Positions 46,840 to 59,296 of a stretch of DNA of 64,000 nucleotides are shown here, piece by piece (the stretch's first letter is position 1; every line of letters begins with the position of its first letter). The notes beneath the pieces are model-generated. The model was given only the letters and a program-made list of their open reading frames with translations, had not been told where the DNA came from and ran no database searches. The DNA lies in contig NC_133544.1 of the NCBI RefSeq assembly GCF_048773025.1, positions 63,849,501-63,913,500 on the forward strand. The letters run 5' to 3'. Made by a program: the position numbers and the translations under genes. The DNA comes from Camelus bactrianus (lineage: Eukaryota > Chordata > Mammalia > Artiodactyla > Camelidae).

Positions 46840-48465
46840 CTGAGGTTATGGCTGAGGGCAGGGAAAATATAAAACATGTCATAAAAAAGAAGCTATTTAT
46901 GTCAATTGCAGCATCACAACTAAATCCAGAATCAAGGAAAGCAGTAGCTTTCTGTGTTTTCCTTTTGCTCGTTATATGTGTTCCCTTGTATGCACTGCCA
47001 TTTTCTTCTTCTTTTTCTCACCATAAGTATTTTATATACAAATTGTCAGAGATTACCTTTACAATTTAGTCTGTATATAACAGTATTTTTGGTGGAATTT
47101 CCTCTGAGTTTTAGAAATGATCAGTACAACCAGTGATCCATACTGACTGCATTTTGGAGAGAGGATGAGAACTTCTTCACTTGTTTAAAGGACGGCTTTA
47201 GCTTGTTAGATAGACATATAAAGTCCTTTCACTGTTGTTTCGAAGTTCACATGTGTGTGGGGGTGTGTCTGCAACAGATCAGTAAGCAGAAGGATGGGGT
47301 GTGCCAGTCATCAAATTTATTGCCTTTCATTCTGAGTCACACCAGTAGGTACATGACCCAAGTATTTGGAGGGTTATTCTGGGCATGGACCTTGTAGACA
47401 CTTCTCCGCTGCCAGCCGGCACGGTGGTAAGCTCTGTCAGCAGAGGCGACAGGGAGGACGCTGCAGGAAGACGCAGCTTCTCTTCCAGGTCCTGGCGTGC
47501 TTCCCACTTCTTGTCCCTGCAGTGCGTGGCCTGCCCGCGGAACACCGGTGATGCTCACCTCTAGCAACGTTCAGTGACAGCCCCCCAGGTGGTCTCCCGG
47601 CACGTTGCATGAGCACCCAGGCAAGCTGAGCAGCACTCCTTTGCCGGCTTCCTGTCAGTTGTGTGGGACCCCTAGGAGGTGTTCTCCTGCTCGCCAGCCT
47701 TTTCCTCTGGCAGCTCAGCAAGCTTCCCCGTCCAGCAGGCGACAGCCACACACTTCACAGTGAGGCCTGAGTCACCGCCTCGGTAGGAGAAAGGGACACG
47801 TATCACAGTGCGTCGCTTTCCTCCAAACTCCGGCTTAACCCTAGCGGTAAGAGCGGCCCCCTGCAGATTGCTATTCCTATGTTCCTCAGAGTTCTTTTTA
47901 CCCGTTAGTAATTAATGTTCTGTATTAGTTGATAATTCTTTAAACTTTCCCTGTTCAAATTGCTGTGTTTTTCCTTCTGATTGGACCCTGACTTGGATAG
48001 AATGAGTCCATGAAGTGCGTGAGAGGAAAGGCATTAGCTGCAGAAGGGTCAGTAACCATGTGTCAGGAAGCAGTGTCCTACACTTAGGAGCTGCGCTTCA
48101 GTACGTGGCGATGAACACACGTGGGGGGGAGGGGGGGGAGACGAGCCGGAGACGTGAGACTGCGCCACTCAAACTGGGGGAGTTTCTCGGGGACAAGAAA
48201 AAAAAACGTTATGCTGTCTTACAGTTTATTTCAAAAGTATTTTTCCCGGTGCTAATATATAGAATAAATACACTTACTATTTAAAAAATTAATTTGGGCA
48301 GAGTAGGTAATGACAATTTTCTTGAACAAATTTTTCAGGTTAATCTACAGCCAACTTTGGCAACTGATGGTGTTGTACCTGAGAGGCAAACTCAGTGTCA
48401 GTCTCTAGGGAAAGAGGGCCCCCGTGTGGCCAAAGAGGGAACTTAGAAATATTTTCTCTGAATCA
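46840..48465. other. Spacer between the ERV fossil and TRAV16
   Basis: Includes a GC-rich island at about 47,395-47,760 that looks unlike its surroundings, with an AATAAA on the minus strand at 47,317-47,322. Its source was not recognised. No gene call is supported. Confidence 0.4.
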
Positions 48466-48470
48466 CAAGG

Positions 48471-48509
48471 GGTTTGTGTTCGGCTTCCTTTGTAAAACCA
48501 GTTACTGTG
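48471..48509 (-). other. 23-RSS of TRAV16
   Basis: Heptamer CACAGTA, 23-bp spacer ending GGAAGCCGA, nonamer ACACAAACC. Confidence 0.88.
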
Positions 48510-48967
48510 TCACTCACAGCACAGTAATACATGGCTGAGTCTTCCTCCTGAGCTGATGGTTTCTTCAGATGGAAGGATGCCTCACGCGTGTTGAGGTCAG
48601 CCGTGAAACCTTTGACGCTCTCTTTTGAGATGTGTTTCAGGAGTAACTGGAGGCTTTGTTTGGGGTACTGGACATACCAGAAAAGCGCAGGACTCCCAGA
48701 AGATGAGTAGTTGCACTTCACCTGCACGGGGGCCCTTGCAAAGACAGAGACGTGGTCCTCAGGCTGGGTCACTGACTGGGCTCCAGCTCCTCCTGAAACA
48801 TCAATGCTGCGTAAGTAAAAACAGTGCAGGCTTGGCTAGGAAGAAAAGGGGTCTCTATTCAGATTCCAATTAGGACACGGCCGCTTTTGTGACAGTAGAA
48901 AGGGAATGGGGTGTTACTTACTCAGGGCAAAACCCATCTCAAGCACTGGGATGAGCAGCAGGAGCAT
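48510..48967 (-). CDS. TRAV16: TRAV16 V segment, intact
   Basis: T-cell receptor alpha V segment. Leader exon 48922-48967 reads [15 protein letters not shown], donor GTAAGT. The V exon is 48510-48792 after a CAG acceptor and begins [11 protein letters not shown]. Marks of human TRAV16 as recalled are [37 protein letters not shown], and [17 protein letters not shown]. Conserved cysteines and tryptophan are present and the frame is open. It sits between TRAV17 and TRAV12, as in human. A CTCF-like motif lies about 300 bp upstream. Confidence 0.92.
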
Positions 48968-49265
48968 GGCTGAGCGCTGGAAACGCTGCAGGCTACGGAG
49001 CAGGTGAGACAGCGCCGAGGTCACGAAGCCTTCGGAGCTGCAGGAGGCGTGGCGACGTTGGGCTGCACAAGTCCCTTGCTTTAATAAGGTTCAAGAACTC
49101 TTAGAGCCTTCCTCTTAATGAGTTTGGATTCTTTCTGGCTTCTTATTCTCGTCACAGTCTGCTATTTACAGACATCAGTAGGACGCATCAGCCGGCTGCG
49201 GGAGGAGGGGCTCAGTGGATGGCGACGATCTAAAACAGAAACAAATGTCTCATTTGTGCAACGTC

Positions 49266-49277
49266 GCCCTCTGGAGG
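49266..49277 (-). promoter_or_regulatory. CTCF-like motif upstream of TRAV16
   Basis: The minus strand reads CCTCCAGAGGGC, one change from the core, about 300 bp 5' of the ATG. Confidence 0.4.
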
Positions 49278-49279
49278 CC

Positions 49280-52200
49280 AGAGGCAGAACCAGCGATCCG
49301 TGGGAGCTGAGTCCTTTTCGTTTCTGAGACATGAGCATCAAAATCAGCAGAATGTATTCCTTCCTTCCCCAATCTGTGATGATGTCATCTTCTGTAGTAG
49401 GCTGTATTAATACTAAAATGAATAAGGGGTTATGTAAAAATAGAAAAGTAATTTACTTCCCTGAGAAATCAGTCACAGAAAACAATATTCTAGACTTTGG
49501 AATTTCCTTGAGAGACTTTTATTTTTTTAAACCGTTCATCAGACAGAAAGGATAAGATCAATGGCCTCAGATGAGCTGAGCTTCATATGGCCTCGTGCTA
49601 CTGGATGTGCGCAGCAGAGAGGGGATAGAGATTATCTCCTTACTTGGTGCTAACAGGGAAAAACTAAATTAGATCAGAGACTTAAAATCAGCCTAGAACA
49701 CGTGACATCAGTTATTTAGTCAATGCAAACTGATAAAAGCAACAGTTTTCTTTGTCCAGCAGAAAGTGTGAAGAAGACTCGTTGGTTTCAGGAGAACAAC
49801 TTTGATATTTGCTAAAGCTATGAGAAAATAACTTAGGCAGCACATAAGTGGAGACAGTGAAAGTCCTGTTCCAACTGCCAATCGTCAGAATAGACTGATA
49901 AATTATGCCACATTAAGGGGACCTTACACTAAGAAGAATGTCAGCAGAGAAGCATCTGCAGAGAAATCCGAGCAAAATTATGAAGGCAAGGAAAATATGG
50001 CATATAAAGAAGTGATTCTGGAAAGAATTGAGAAAAAGAAAAGTAAATCCCTGTGAACTCAGCAGAGCCGGCAGGAGTGCACCCAGCAAACCGGAAGTGA
50101 GAGGAGCTCCTGCAGGGGACGGGGGACGCGGGGGCAGAGTGACAGTGACAATCCACGTGGCCACGCAAGCCGCACCGCGTGCAGGTGGGAGATGGCCTGT
50201 CAGACACGGGAAATGCACTCTGCGGTCTAACAGTACGGTGACACTCTCAAGGGAAAAGACTTTCCTACTCAGCTTCCTTTAGCACAGAGACTACTGAAAC
50301 CCGAAATTGAAGTACCTAAGAAGAGAAATCTCAGGTGAGGTGAGGATCTGGCCAACTGGGGTCCTTTTCAAAAGATCAGAACAATGCCCTCCTTTCTGAG
50401 TACTCTGTTGACTTGTAGCAGCTTGAAACTGCTTCTCCCTTGGGCTTCTGATTTACTTCTTGACCCTGCTGATAGATTTTCCTTCACATCTGAAACCAAA
50501 TCATATAGTCAGTTTGAAATTTTAAATGTTACCAGGTGTGCTTCTGGTTCAAAATATCTGATCAAATTATGTAATGGAATAGAGGTGCTAATTATCACCA
50601 CAATGACAATCCTATTACAATATAGGAAGGTATCAAATTAACATGTTGTACACCTTAAACTTATACAATGTTATATGTTAAATATATTTGAATAAAAAAT
50701 ACACGGTGCTCAAAAAAAAATTCTGATCAAGCATATGTACCTTCTCCCTTCTCTCCAAACTTCCCACTGAGATCAAACTTACAAGTATAAACAGGATGAA
50801 CGTAAATCCATAACGTGAAAATAATAAAAAGATGAAAGATACCAACCATTCCCATCAGATAGAAAGCAGACGTGAGCATCCTGACGAGTGAGGCAGAGAG
50901 GGAGAAAGCACAGCCCGGAATGAGCTATGAAAGGATTTCGTTGGAAACGCGGAAGGAAACTTACTCCTTAGGACCCGGTAGAGGTTCTGGACTGAGAAAG
51001 AGACTAGGTGTGAGGGAGGGCAGGGGGGATAGAACACAGGGAGAAACTGAAGGTGGGATATGACGGGGGACAGCTACACCAGTCCCCCTCTGCGCTCTCC
51101 ATCCTGCTACTGCGCTTACGTGGGGGAAGCATGGTGGGGCAGCCTCCACCCGGGCACGTAGCCTCCACTGAGGTTGAAATGAGACACCTGGGATGCTGGA
51201 GCTTTCCCTGGGAGCAGTGACAAAGTGAAGCTGTGTTCAAACTGATATGAGGTGCAGGGGAAGGGGAGGAACAACTTCATAACCAGCTCCCTGTTCATTC
51301 ATCCTAATAAGAAGCCTGCCAATTAACATGGTGAGTCCAAGTGCCCAGCTGCTGGCCAGGCATTCCATTCAGGAAGAAAACTTGTGGAGGACATGGGCAC
51401 AATGACATAAGGGGTCCATCCTGCTACCAGTCCGTCATTCTTAAATATAAACCAAGAACAAAGTAATATTAGTCATTTATTAGTATAGATGGTATCTCTT
51501 TCCATACATGGAAGCCCGGGGCCATCAACTATGAATCATCAGAGTCATTTATAGATGGACTGAAAGTGATGGCAGAATGTCATGCTCTATGGTCCAGTGT
51601 GGGAATGTAGCATTTTGAGACTGACCAAAGGAACAAAGGGCATAGTATACTGGCTCCTTGGTTACTACTCTCAAAAAACTTTGAGTGTTGGCTTTGAGTA
51701 ATAATTCTTTATATATAATTTTTTTCTGTTAAGTGCTTTACCCTACATTATTTGAGTTCTTCCAGATTGGTAACACTGACTTTATAAACATCATTAAATG
51801 GAGAAAAAATTAAAATTTTAAATACAGTAATGATAATGCCTGTCATTTATTGAACACAGACCATGTGACAAGGGAGGTCCATGTGAGCAGGAGACACTGC
51901 TGTTTGGTGCCCAGCCTAGAGCCCCTTTCCAGGCAGTGCACCCAGTCCCCAGCTGCAGCGAGTACTGGCAACTCTAGGCTCACCGTTGCCCTCTTCCCCA
52001 GAAAACTGATCGATGCCAATAAAAGTCCCCATTCTCTGCTAGGGTGTGTCCCTGTTCCAACGGCAGCCTTGTCCTGGAGCACAAAAGTCAGCTGCCTGGC
52101 CCCCACGACTCAAGAAGGCAGGGGTCACTTATGTGGTGCAGCTCACGTCCACATCGCCCCATGAGGTCAGGCTGGACCAGGAGCCCAGCAGGGCCACATC

Positions 52201-53285
52201 CATTCTTAGTCTTTTCCTTTTCATCTCAACCTGCTTTTCTCAAAAAATGATGACCACAGGGAGCCCCAAACTAGGACTTACTTTTAAGGAACTCAACTTA
52301 AGACTACATGCTACCTCATTTAATCCTAAACCAATCCTGAAATATGTATAACAGTAGAGCCTAAAATCAAATGTCTCATTAATAGCATGAAGAGACTCAA
52401 GCCAGCACCACAAACCAGGCTCTTCCCAGTGCGTCATGGCTGCCAGAAGGCGCGCGAGAAAAGCGGAACTAGAATTTTAGTATCTTGATTCCAGCAAAAC
52501 TTCATTCTCTTTCTCACTGCCTTTCAAATATTTTTCTATGATTTGGAAATATTTTTGTAGTCATAAGTCTGTAGAATGAGAATCTGAGGCAAATTCTGAT
52601 TAGATTGCATCCTTTTAGTCAGTGACTATGTGAACAAAAATGAATAAAAATCTTAATTCTTCTCTTATGGTAGCTCAAAGAGAAAAAAAATGTGACAATG
52701 GATATATATATATATGTTCCTGTGTAACTGAAAAATTGTGCTCTACACTGGAATTTGATGCGACATTGTAAAATTACTATAAATCAATAAAAAATGTTTT
52801 AAAAAAACCTTAATTCCTCCTTTCCAAGCTTTCCCACTCTTTGGGTGACATAAACAATGTCACGTCTAACAGACCATAACTTCAGCTTTACCATGAACGT
52901 GACGTTTAGTTTTTTCCCCTGCAATTCAGTTTTGTATCTATTATGAGGCCATATTCCATCAGGCCACAAACTTTTTCCTGGACTCAGAGTTATCATATTA
53001 AAGTATTTGGTCACATATAAAAGCATCACAAGACCAATCCCACTGAGTAAAATTGTGTATAAAACTAGAATACAAAGGGAAGACCGGAAAATATTTCAAA
53101 TTGTCATTTGGACCAATATTGTGTCTTTAACTTCCCTTCAGGGCCCATTCTTTTCGGAACTATGAGAATACTTCCCTAGTCAATTTAACCTCCCAAAATG
53201 ACTCTTAGTTCCCATTTGCACTGAGGAAACAGAGAGAACTTCTCTGCCTGCAGCCTAAGCTCTGTATCGGGCACTGCCGGGCCCC
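49280..53285. other. Spacer between TRAV16 and TRAV12
   Basis: Contains an old retroposon-like 3' end near 50,640-50,720 (TGTTGTACACCTTAAACTTA plus A run), a short L1-like 3' tail near 52,690-52,800, and a GC-rich patch at about 50,080-50,220. The rest is unassigned; no V relic found. Confidence 0.4.
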
Positions 53286-53289
53286 AGCA

Positions 53290-53328
53290 GGTTTGCGCAC
53301 AGGCCGCAGGTGCCGGGGGAGCGCTGTG
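53290..53328 (-). other. 23-RSS of TRAV12
   Basis: Heptamer CACAGCG (one change), 23-bp spacer beginning CTCCCCC with ACCTGCGGCCTGT, nonamer GCGCAAACC. Confidence 0.85.
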
Positions 53329-53859
53329 CGCTCTCTGCACAGAGGTAGGCGGCTGAGTCGCTGGGCTGAGAGTCTCTGATGTGCAGGGAGACATAGCGGC
53401 TGCTTTTATTGACCTGCGCTGTATATCTTCCTTCTTGTTTGTCATTATTGGGGTAAAAGGTCATCAACCACTCAGGACCTCTCCCTGAATACTGTCTGTA
53501 CCACATGAAGTTCTGAGAATTACTGTTACTATAAGAGCAGGTGAGAGAGGCGGTGGCTCCCTCTGGAACATTCAGGCTCTGCGCCGCTCCCTTCTGTCGG
53601 CTCCTCATCCCTGTGCAAAGAGACAGCGAATGGCCAGTCAGAGAAGATATTTAATCTCCAGAATCTAAGTTATCTTTCCACAGGCCTCCCACCTCTACCC
53701 TCCCTTATTTAAGGGAAAAAACACTCATGTTTCTATCCACGGGCCTAGAAAAGCTCATGACTGCAAACACCGAGCTTTATGTTCCCGTAGAAACGCCCCA
53801 GACTCACAGGTCAGCTGAAGCCACAGGGTCACTAGGAAACCTGTTGAGGATTTCAGCAT
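53329..53859 (-). CDS. TRAV12: TRAV12-family V segment
   Basis: T-cell receptor alpha V segment. Leader exon 53808-53859 reads [17 protein letters not shown] and ends with a T that completes TGG (W) with the V exon, as in human TRAV12 (LSWVWS). The V exon is 53329-53610. Marks are [48 protein letters not shown], and [15 protein letters not shown]. The start of the V domain is about three residues shorter than human TRAV12 (RQKGAAQ runs directly into SLNVPEG). The cysteines and tryptophan are kept. Which TRAV12 member it corresponds to cannot be told; position suggests 12-3. The RSS is slightly off consensus, so recombination may be reduced. Confidence 0.9.
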
Positions 53860-54024
53860 TCTCTCCTCTTCTGGTCCCCGAGGATTCAAATTTTAGACCC
53901 TTAAAAAAATGAGTCCAACTCAGACATTTCTAATTCTAATGCTTTAGAAATCATAAAAAGCATCTGTTCTACCAATGGGAACATCCCTCCTGCTACACCA
54001 CCAAGCCCCTCCTCTCATCTCTAG

Positions 54025-54055
<31 letters not shown>

Positions 54056-54073
54056 ACGCACACACACATACAC
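54025..54073. repeat. (CT)n(CA)n microsatellite
   Basis: CT run into short CA run, about 165 bp 5' of the TRAV12 leader and just before its CTCF-like motif. Confidence 0.85.
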
Positions 54074-54093
54074 AGGGTCCCTGAGAAGACACT

Positions 54094-54105
54094 GCCATCT
54101 TGTGG
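54094..54105 (-). promoter_or_regulatory. CTCF-like motif upstream of TRAV12
   Basis: The minus strand reads CCACAAGATGGCAG, one change from the core, about 235 bp 5' of the ATG. Confidence 0.45.
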
Positions 54106-54109
54106 ACTC

Positions 54110-56090
54110 AAGACAGTGATCAAAGAAATATTCAAACATAGACCCTTATGATGAACTGATGAAAGAAAAAATCTGCCACTTCAGTTAAATTGAAAATTTG
54201 AGAAGCACCTTGTCCAAGTCAATGTGTGTGGGGACAGGGTGATGTGTGTGTGCATATGTTTTACATCGAACGTCAGCGCTTGTCTGAGCTAAAGCGGTTA
54301 TACCAAATGACCACGTTCCCACACTGAAAACTTAGCAGAAGTCTGTATGAAGCTCTTAAGGTTGTGTTTTTTTTGCGTTTTGGTGCCTTGTGATTCTTTT
54401 TTGATGGCCAGGCACGATGAGCTGAGGGGAAGGAACTGCTGGAATAAGCCTTTAGTAACGTGGAGGTGAGGTGCGGGGACGGCAAGTGATCCACGGTCCT
54501 GAGATCAGGTCTCAGTCTTTCACTGAGCCTCTGCCTCTGGACTGAGAACTTCCCAAGTGTTTGTCTGCTTTTTTCTCTCCCCATGGGAGGGACAGGAGGG
54601 CTATAACTGGGTGGAGTTGGGTGTTTTGCTTCCCTGGGGTCAGTTAGGCTCCAGTAAGAACCCCAGCAGGCTGGGTTGTGGTTACCTAGCGTCCTCCCTG
54701 GGGAAGGCCGCGTAAAGGACTGTGTTCTGGTGCGTTTCAATACAGGTCCCACCCCCAATCCTCCAGAAGCTTTAGGGGTTTTTCTCTAATACTTACCGTG
54801 GACACCTGGTTGGACTCTTGGGGGTCTATCTCACAGTATTGCGGGGTCCCTCTGTGGTTGCTTTTCACTCTCAGGCTTGTCCACACTGAGCCTCCAGCGA
54901 TTCACCAGTACTGTCCGGGTTGTCCTGCTCCAGCACTGGCTCCTGCTGCATTTCCTGCTCTGAGTCTCTGCTCTGATGAGCTGCAGCTCTCTGGGTTCGC
55001 TGTCTGTCTCTCCAGTCTTAGGGGCAGCAGTTTGTCCTTTGCCCTCCCCTCTCCGGATCCAAGGAGAGTTGTTAATTTTTCAATCTGTTCTGCTTTTTGC
55101 TTGTTGCTAAGACAGGTGGTGATTTCAAAGTTGCTTACATGCAGAGTGAGAAACCAGAAGTCCCCAAGGTTTTATTTTTAAGTAATCTTTGTTTTGACTT
55201 TAGAAGCAGAGACTGTAAACTATACAAAATTAGAAATAGAGATAAGGAAAGAAACAAAAAAAAATCACATTTCTGCCACCCGGACCTGAACATTTTTAAT
55301 TCCTTAGTTTATATCCTTCCTGTTTTTCTCAATTGATAGATGCCTTTCAGATAAATATTTATCTCACCTAATTCTCAAACCATATTTAAATTTCTCTCAT
55401 TGTTCCAAAAAGGAGCATCACACTGATTTGTGTAACCTAGGACTATACACAGCAAGTAGGCAGTCTGTCCCTGAAGCTTCTCTCCTAGAATACTAATATT
55501 TGAAGAAACTGGGACAGCAGTCCAGCTGCCTCAGAGGGACTGTGCCTGCCACCATCATGCTGGCATTACAGTCTGAGCAGTGATGTGCTCCAAAGGAGGA
55601 GTTGTGGAAAGCAATATAAAAAGCTGGAGCAGCATCTGAACGCTGCCTTGATGTGGAACGTGGATATATTGATAAGGCAGATCTCTCCCCACAGAACATT
55701 CTCTGAGGACTTGAATAGCCATTAAATGAGGACTAAAGATCTATCTAGAGGAAGGAATCTTATCAAATATTGTCATCAGCCTCATCAACATTTTGCTTGT
55801 CCGCTTAGTCATTCTACTGGTAGCTGGACCCCACACAGACCCGATCTCTCCCTTTCAACCAAAATTATCATCTACTTCAGCGGCAAGTAGCAACATGATG
55901 GCTTTACCCTGGGAACAGCCGAGTGGAGCATTTAACTTTCTGTGCTGAGTGAGGACCCTCCATGCTAATAGACATCTAGGCTCAATATCAAACTCAATCA
56001 TGTCTGAGAGAGAAGTAGTAGCTCACTTGCGAAATCACAGACAACATTTAAAAAGTGCTCCTGCTTCACCTCCCGGGCCTCCTCGACATC
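54110..56090. other. Spacer between TRAV12 and TRAV10
   Basis: The 54,280-55,200 part has the texture of an old repeat, perhaps an L1M 3' UTR, but could not be named. No host gene supported. Confidence 0.35.
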
Positions 56091-56101
56091 CTCCAGGCGC
56101 A

Positions 56102-56139
56102 GGTTTGGGTACTGGCTGCCAGTGCGGCGGAGCGCGCTG
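56102..56139 (-). other. Broken RSS of the TRAV10 pseudogene
   Basis: Heptamer position reads CAGCGCG, the spacer is 22 bp rather than 23, and the nonamer is ACCCAAACC. Unlikely to recombine. Confidence 0.75.
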
Positions 56140-56700
56140 CGCCCACCACGCAGACGTGGACAGCGGGCTCGCTGAGCTGGGCAGCTGTGATGTGCAGGGA
56201 GCTGTACTTGGCAGTTGGATTCAGAGTCGCTGTGTACCTTCCATTCGACTTCTTGCTGTCACTGTCACTGAAAGTCATGATTATCAGGGAAACAAGAGTG
56301 TGTTTGTACCACCTTAAGTTGTTAAAGGGACTCAGTGTATAATTGCACTGAAATGTGCAGTTCTCTTCCTCCAGGACAGTCAGAGATGGAGGACTCTGTT
56401 CCACTTGGTTTTGGCTGCTAGCCCCTGATCAAAAAGCAAAATGAGATCTGAGAGAGCGATCGCCCACTCTTAACGCCTTCTATTTTGCATCCCTTCCTCC
56501 TCTCCACAGTGAATCCCAAGAGAATCGTAAAATGGCCCCATAGTCTTCCCTCCTCCTACCCCAGTGCAATGTGTCTTTGCTGAAAACCCTAAGAAAATGT
56601 TCCCTGGGCTTCCTGTGTCCACCTGGCTAATCCTCTTCACTAACTTACAATAAAAATAAAGCCACAAAGCCACCAGGGAGGTCCTCAGATGCTTCGCCAT
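56140..56700 (-). pseudogene. TRAV10: TRAV10-like V pseudogene
   Basis: Relic of a TRAV10-type V segment. Leader exon 56649-56700 reads MAKHLRTSLVALWLYFY with a GTAAGT donor. The V exon is 56140-56424. Marks of human TRAV10 as recalled are NQVEQSP, CNYTLSPFNNLRWYK, IIMTFS, KSNGRYTATL, and SSLHITAAQLS. The frame is open, but about four residues are missing in framework 2 (WYKH runs into TLVSLIIMTF), the tyrosine before the second cysteine is histidine, and SDSA has become SEPA. The RSS is also broken. Its place between TRAV9 and TRAV12 mirrors the 9-10-11-12 module of the human locus, which was duplicated there as 9-2, 15, 12-3. Confidence 0.85.
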
Positions 56701-56887
56701 TCTTCTTCAGCTCAGGGCTGTCCCCTAAACTGACTTGTCTATTCAACATCTTTTATTTTTTTACATAAACAAAGGTACTCTCCGGATGTGCGCTCAGCCA
56801 GTCAGAGACCACATACCTAGTCAGTCAAAGGCCAGGTCTTGCTACCCTTGCGCAATCGTGTCTCTAGGCAGAGCCAATGCCAACACT

Positions 56888-56899
56888 GCCACCTTGGGG
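56888..56899 (-). promoter_or_regulatory. CTCF-like motif upstream of the TRAV10 pseudogene
   Basis: The minus strand reads CCCCAAGGTGGCAG, two changes from the core, about 190 bp 5' of the ATG. Confidence 0.35.
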
Positions 56900-57429
56900 T
56901 CAGAGCTTACAGTTGCTTAAAAGTGATGAGACTTCTTGCTAGGTTTCCTCCTCACTATTGTAACGTGGTTCAGAATAGAAGCCCCGTATGTCTCCGTAAG
57001 CACTGTGGTTTGGCGCATAAACGTGTTCGAAGACCTCAGGCTGAATTCTGCCTGTGTTGGATAGGAGCTCTCTCAGCTGAAAACAGATATAGCAACACTT
57101 ACCTGACAATTTTTGAAAGACTTTAAAGACATGATGCAAACCATCAGCAAGAAGGCAGGGTAGGAAGCCTGAGCTCTCTTTGCTACACAGATGCTGCTCT
57201 AACAATGATATTAGCACCAAAATACCCTGAAGAGAAGTTTGGAATCCAGCGGAAAGTAAACGCACCGGAGGAAGCACAAACTGCGAGCAGTCAGTTGTAT
57301 ACAGGGAAGAAGGGCAACTTCACTGCACTCACACCTCTCCTTTGGCCAAATCAGGTCAGCTCAGTGCCAAGAAGGTAGCCTGTGCCCATGATTTCCCCCA
57401 GGGGGAGGGGAGTGAGACTGGGGCGTGAG

Positions 57430-59290
57430 CATGCCCTCCCGTCCTCTCAGGGCAGCCTCTGGGCGGCGGTTTTGCATCTTACCTCATACTGAGCGCTGGG
57501 TGACAGGCAGAGAGCCACCCCTCAGGGCAGGAAGAAACAAAGGGAAACAGAGGACATGCCCTTTACAGCCAAGGCAGCTGTGTGGGCTTGGAAGAGCAGA
57601 ACTGAGGTTTTCCTTCACAAGGAGAGAAGAAAGCAAATGCAGAGCAGGGCAAGGAGCTGGCCTTGTTCCCAGCACCTCAGAGTGTCCTCTGTAGAGCTGC
57701 TTTCTATCTCCCTGCACTCAGTGCTCAAGAACCAGCCTGGTCCCTTGGGACAGTAAGGAACAAAGGAAGGGAGGGCATTCTATAACTAGCACTGCCGTGC
57801 AAAACTAAGAATAGATATTAAACTGATCTTTACCTCCATAAGGAAAGGAATGAAGTGAAGGGGCCTTATACCCAATAATCCAAAGCACCTTCCATGGAGC
57901 CAGTTTCTACCTGCCTTCATACTTAGCACCGACTGACTGGCAGAGCTTGGTCCCTGGGAGATCGAGAAAAGCTCTGCAAGATAGGGAAGAGCACAGGACT
58001 GAGGTATGTCCTCCAAAAGAAAGGGCAGGAAACAAAAGGGTCTTCGTCCAGCCTTACAGAGCACTCCCAGAGGGACTGGCCTCTATGTTGCCTCATATTT
58101 AGCCTGCTGACCGATGAAGATCTCTTCTAGAAAAAACCAGACCATTAATACTTGAAAAGGTAACTGCTTCTTCAAATGCTCAGACAATAAAACAAATCTA
58201 CAAGTGCAAAAAGAATCAAGAAAACAGGATACAATCAAAGACATAAGTCTCCAGCAACCAATTGAAAGAAATGGAAATCTGTGAATTACCTTACAAAGAA
58301 TTCAAAATAATCATGTTAAAGAAGCTCAGTGAGTTACGAAAGAACACAGACAACTAAACAAAATCATGAACAAGACAATACATGAACAAAGTGAGTTCAG
58401 CAAAGACATAGAAGCATAGAAAGGAACCAGGCAGAAATACTGAATCTGAAGATCACACTGCAGAACTGAAAAATTCCTTAGAGGGATTAAAATGAGACTT
58501 GATCAAGCAGAAGAAAGAATAAGTGAATTTGAAGAAAAGTCAGTAGTCAGAGGAACAAAAGAAAAAAATAACAACACCAAAAAAAGAGTGAAGAAAACCT
58601 AAAAGACTTACAGGACTTGATAATATCATAAGAGACAACTATGAACAATTATATGACAACAAATTGAATAACCTGGAAGAAATAGACAAATTCTTAGAAA
58701 CATACAATCTACCAAGGTTGAATCATAAAGAAATCAATCATTTGAGCAGATCAATAACAAGTAGGGAGAGTGGTTCAGTAATCAGAAACCTCCAGAAAAG
58801 AAGAACCCAAGACCAGATGGCTTCAGTGATGAATTCCAATGAATATGTAAAGACGAATTAACACCAATTTTTTTTAACTCTTCCCAAAAATTGAAGAGGA
58901 GGGAACACTTCCAAACTCATTTTAAGAGACCAGCATTATCCTGATACCAAAACCAAACAAAGACACCATAAGAAAAGAAAATCACAGAACAACAACTCTG
59001 GTGAATATAAATGCAAATATCGTTAACAAAATAATGTTCAAACAGAATTCCAAAGCATATTAAAGGCATCATACACCATGCTCAAGCTGGATTTATCCCT
59101 GGGAGGCAAGGATGGTTCAAAATACACAAGTCAATAAATGTATGTGACACTACATTAATAAAATGAAGGGTAAAAATCATACGATCTTTAGCAAAAAATG
59201 GAAAAAGATACATCATACAAACACCAAAAACAGCTGGTATAGTAAACCCACGAAAACAAACTATGCATTCAGAATGACTATTAAAGATAA
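57430..59290 (+). mobile_element. Old LINE-1 (L1M-type), 5' part and ORF2 pieces
   Basis: Sense-strand L1 mosaic. A GC-rich 5' region at about 57,430-58,130 is followed by ORF1-like text (CAGGATACAATCAAAGACAT), then ORF2 upstream of and inside the reverse transcriptase (LNNLEEIDKFLETYNLPRL is visible at about 58,662). Internal parts are missing. Confidence 0.6.
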
Positions 59291-59296
59291 AGAAAG

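Noticed and set aside
54273-54758. 161-codon open frame on the minus strand
   Set aside because: No recognisable domain, basic low-complexity composition, and the DNA looks like an old repeat.
56939-57277. 112-codon open frame on the minus strand 5' of the TRAV10 relic
   Set aside because: No family recognised, no leader or RSS, and no supporting signals. Treated as chance.
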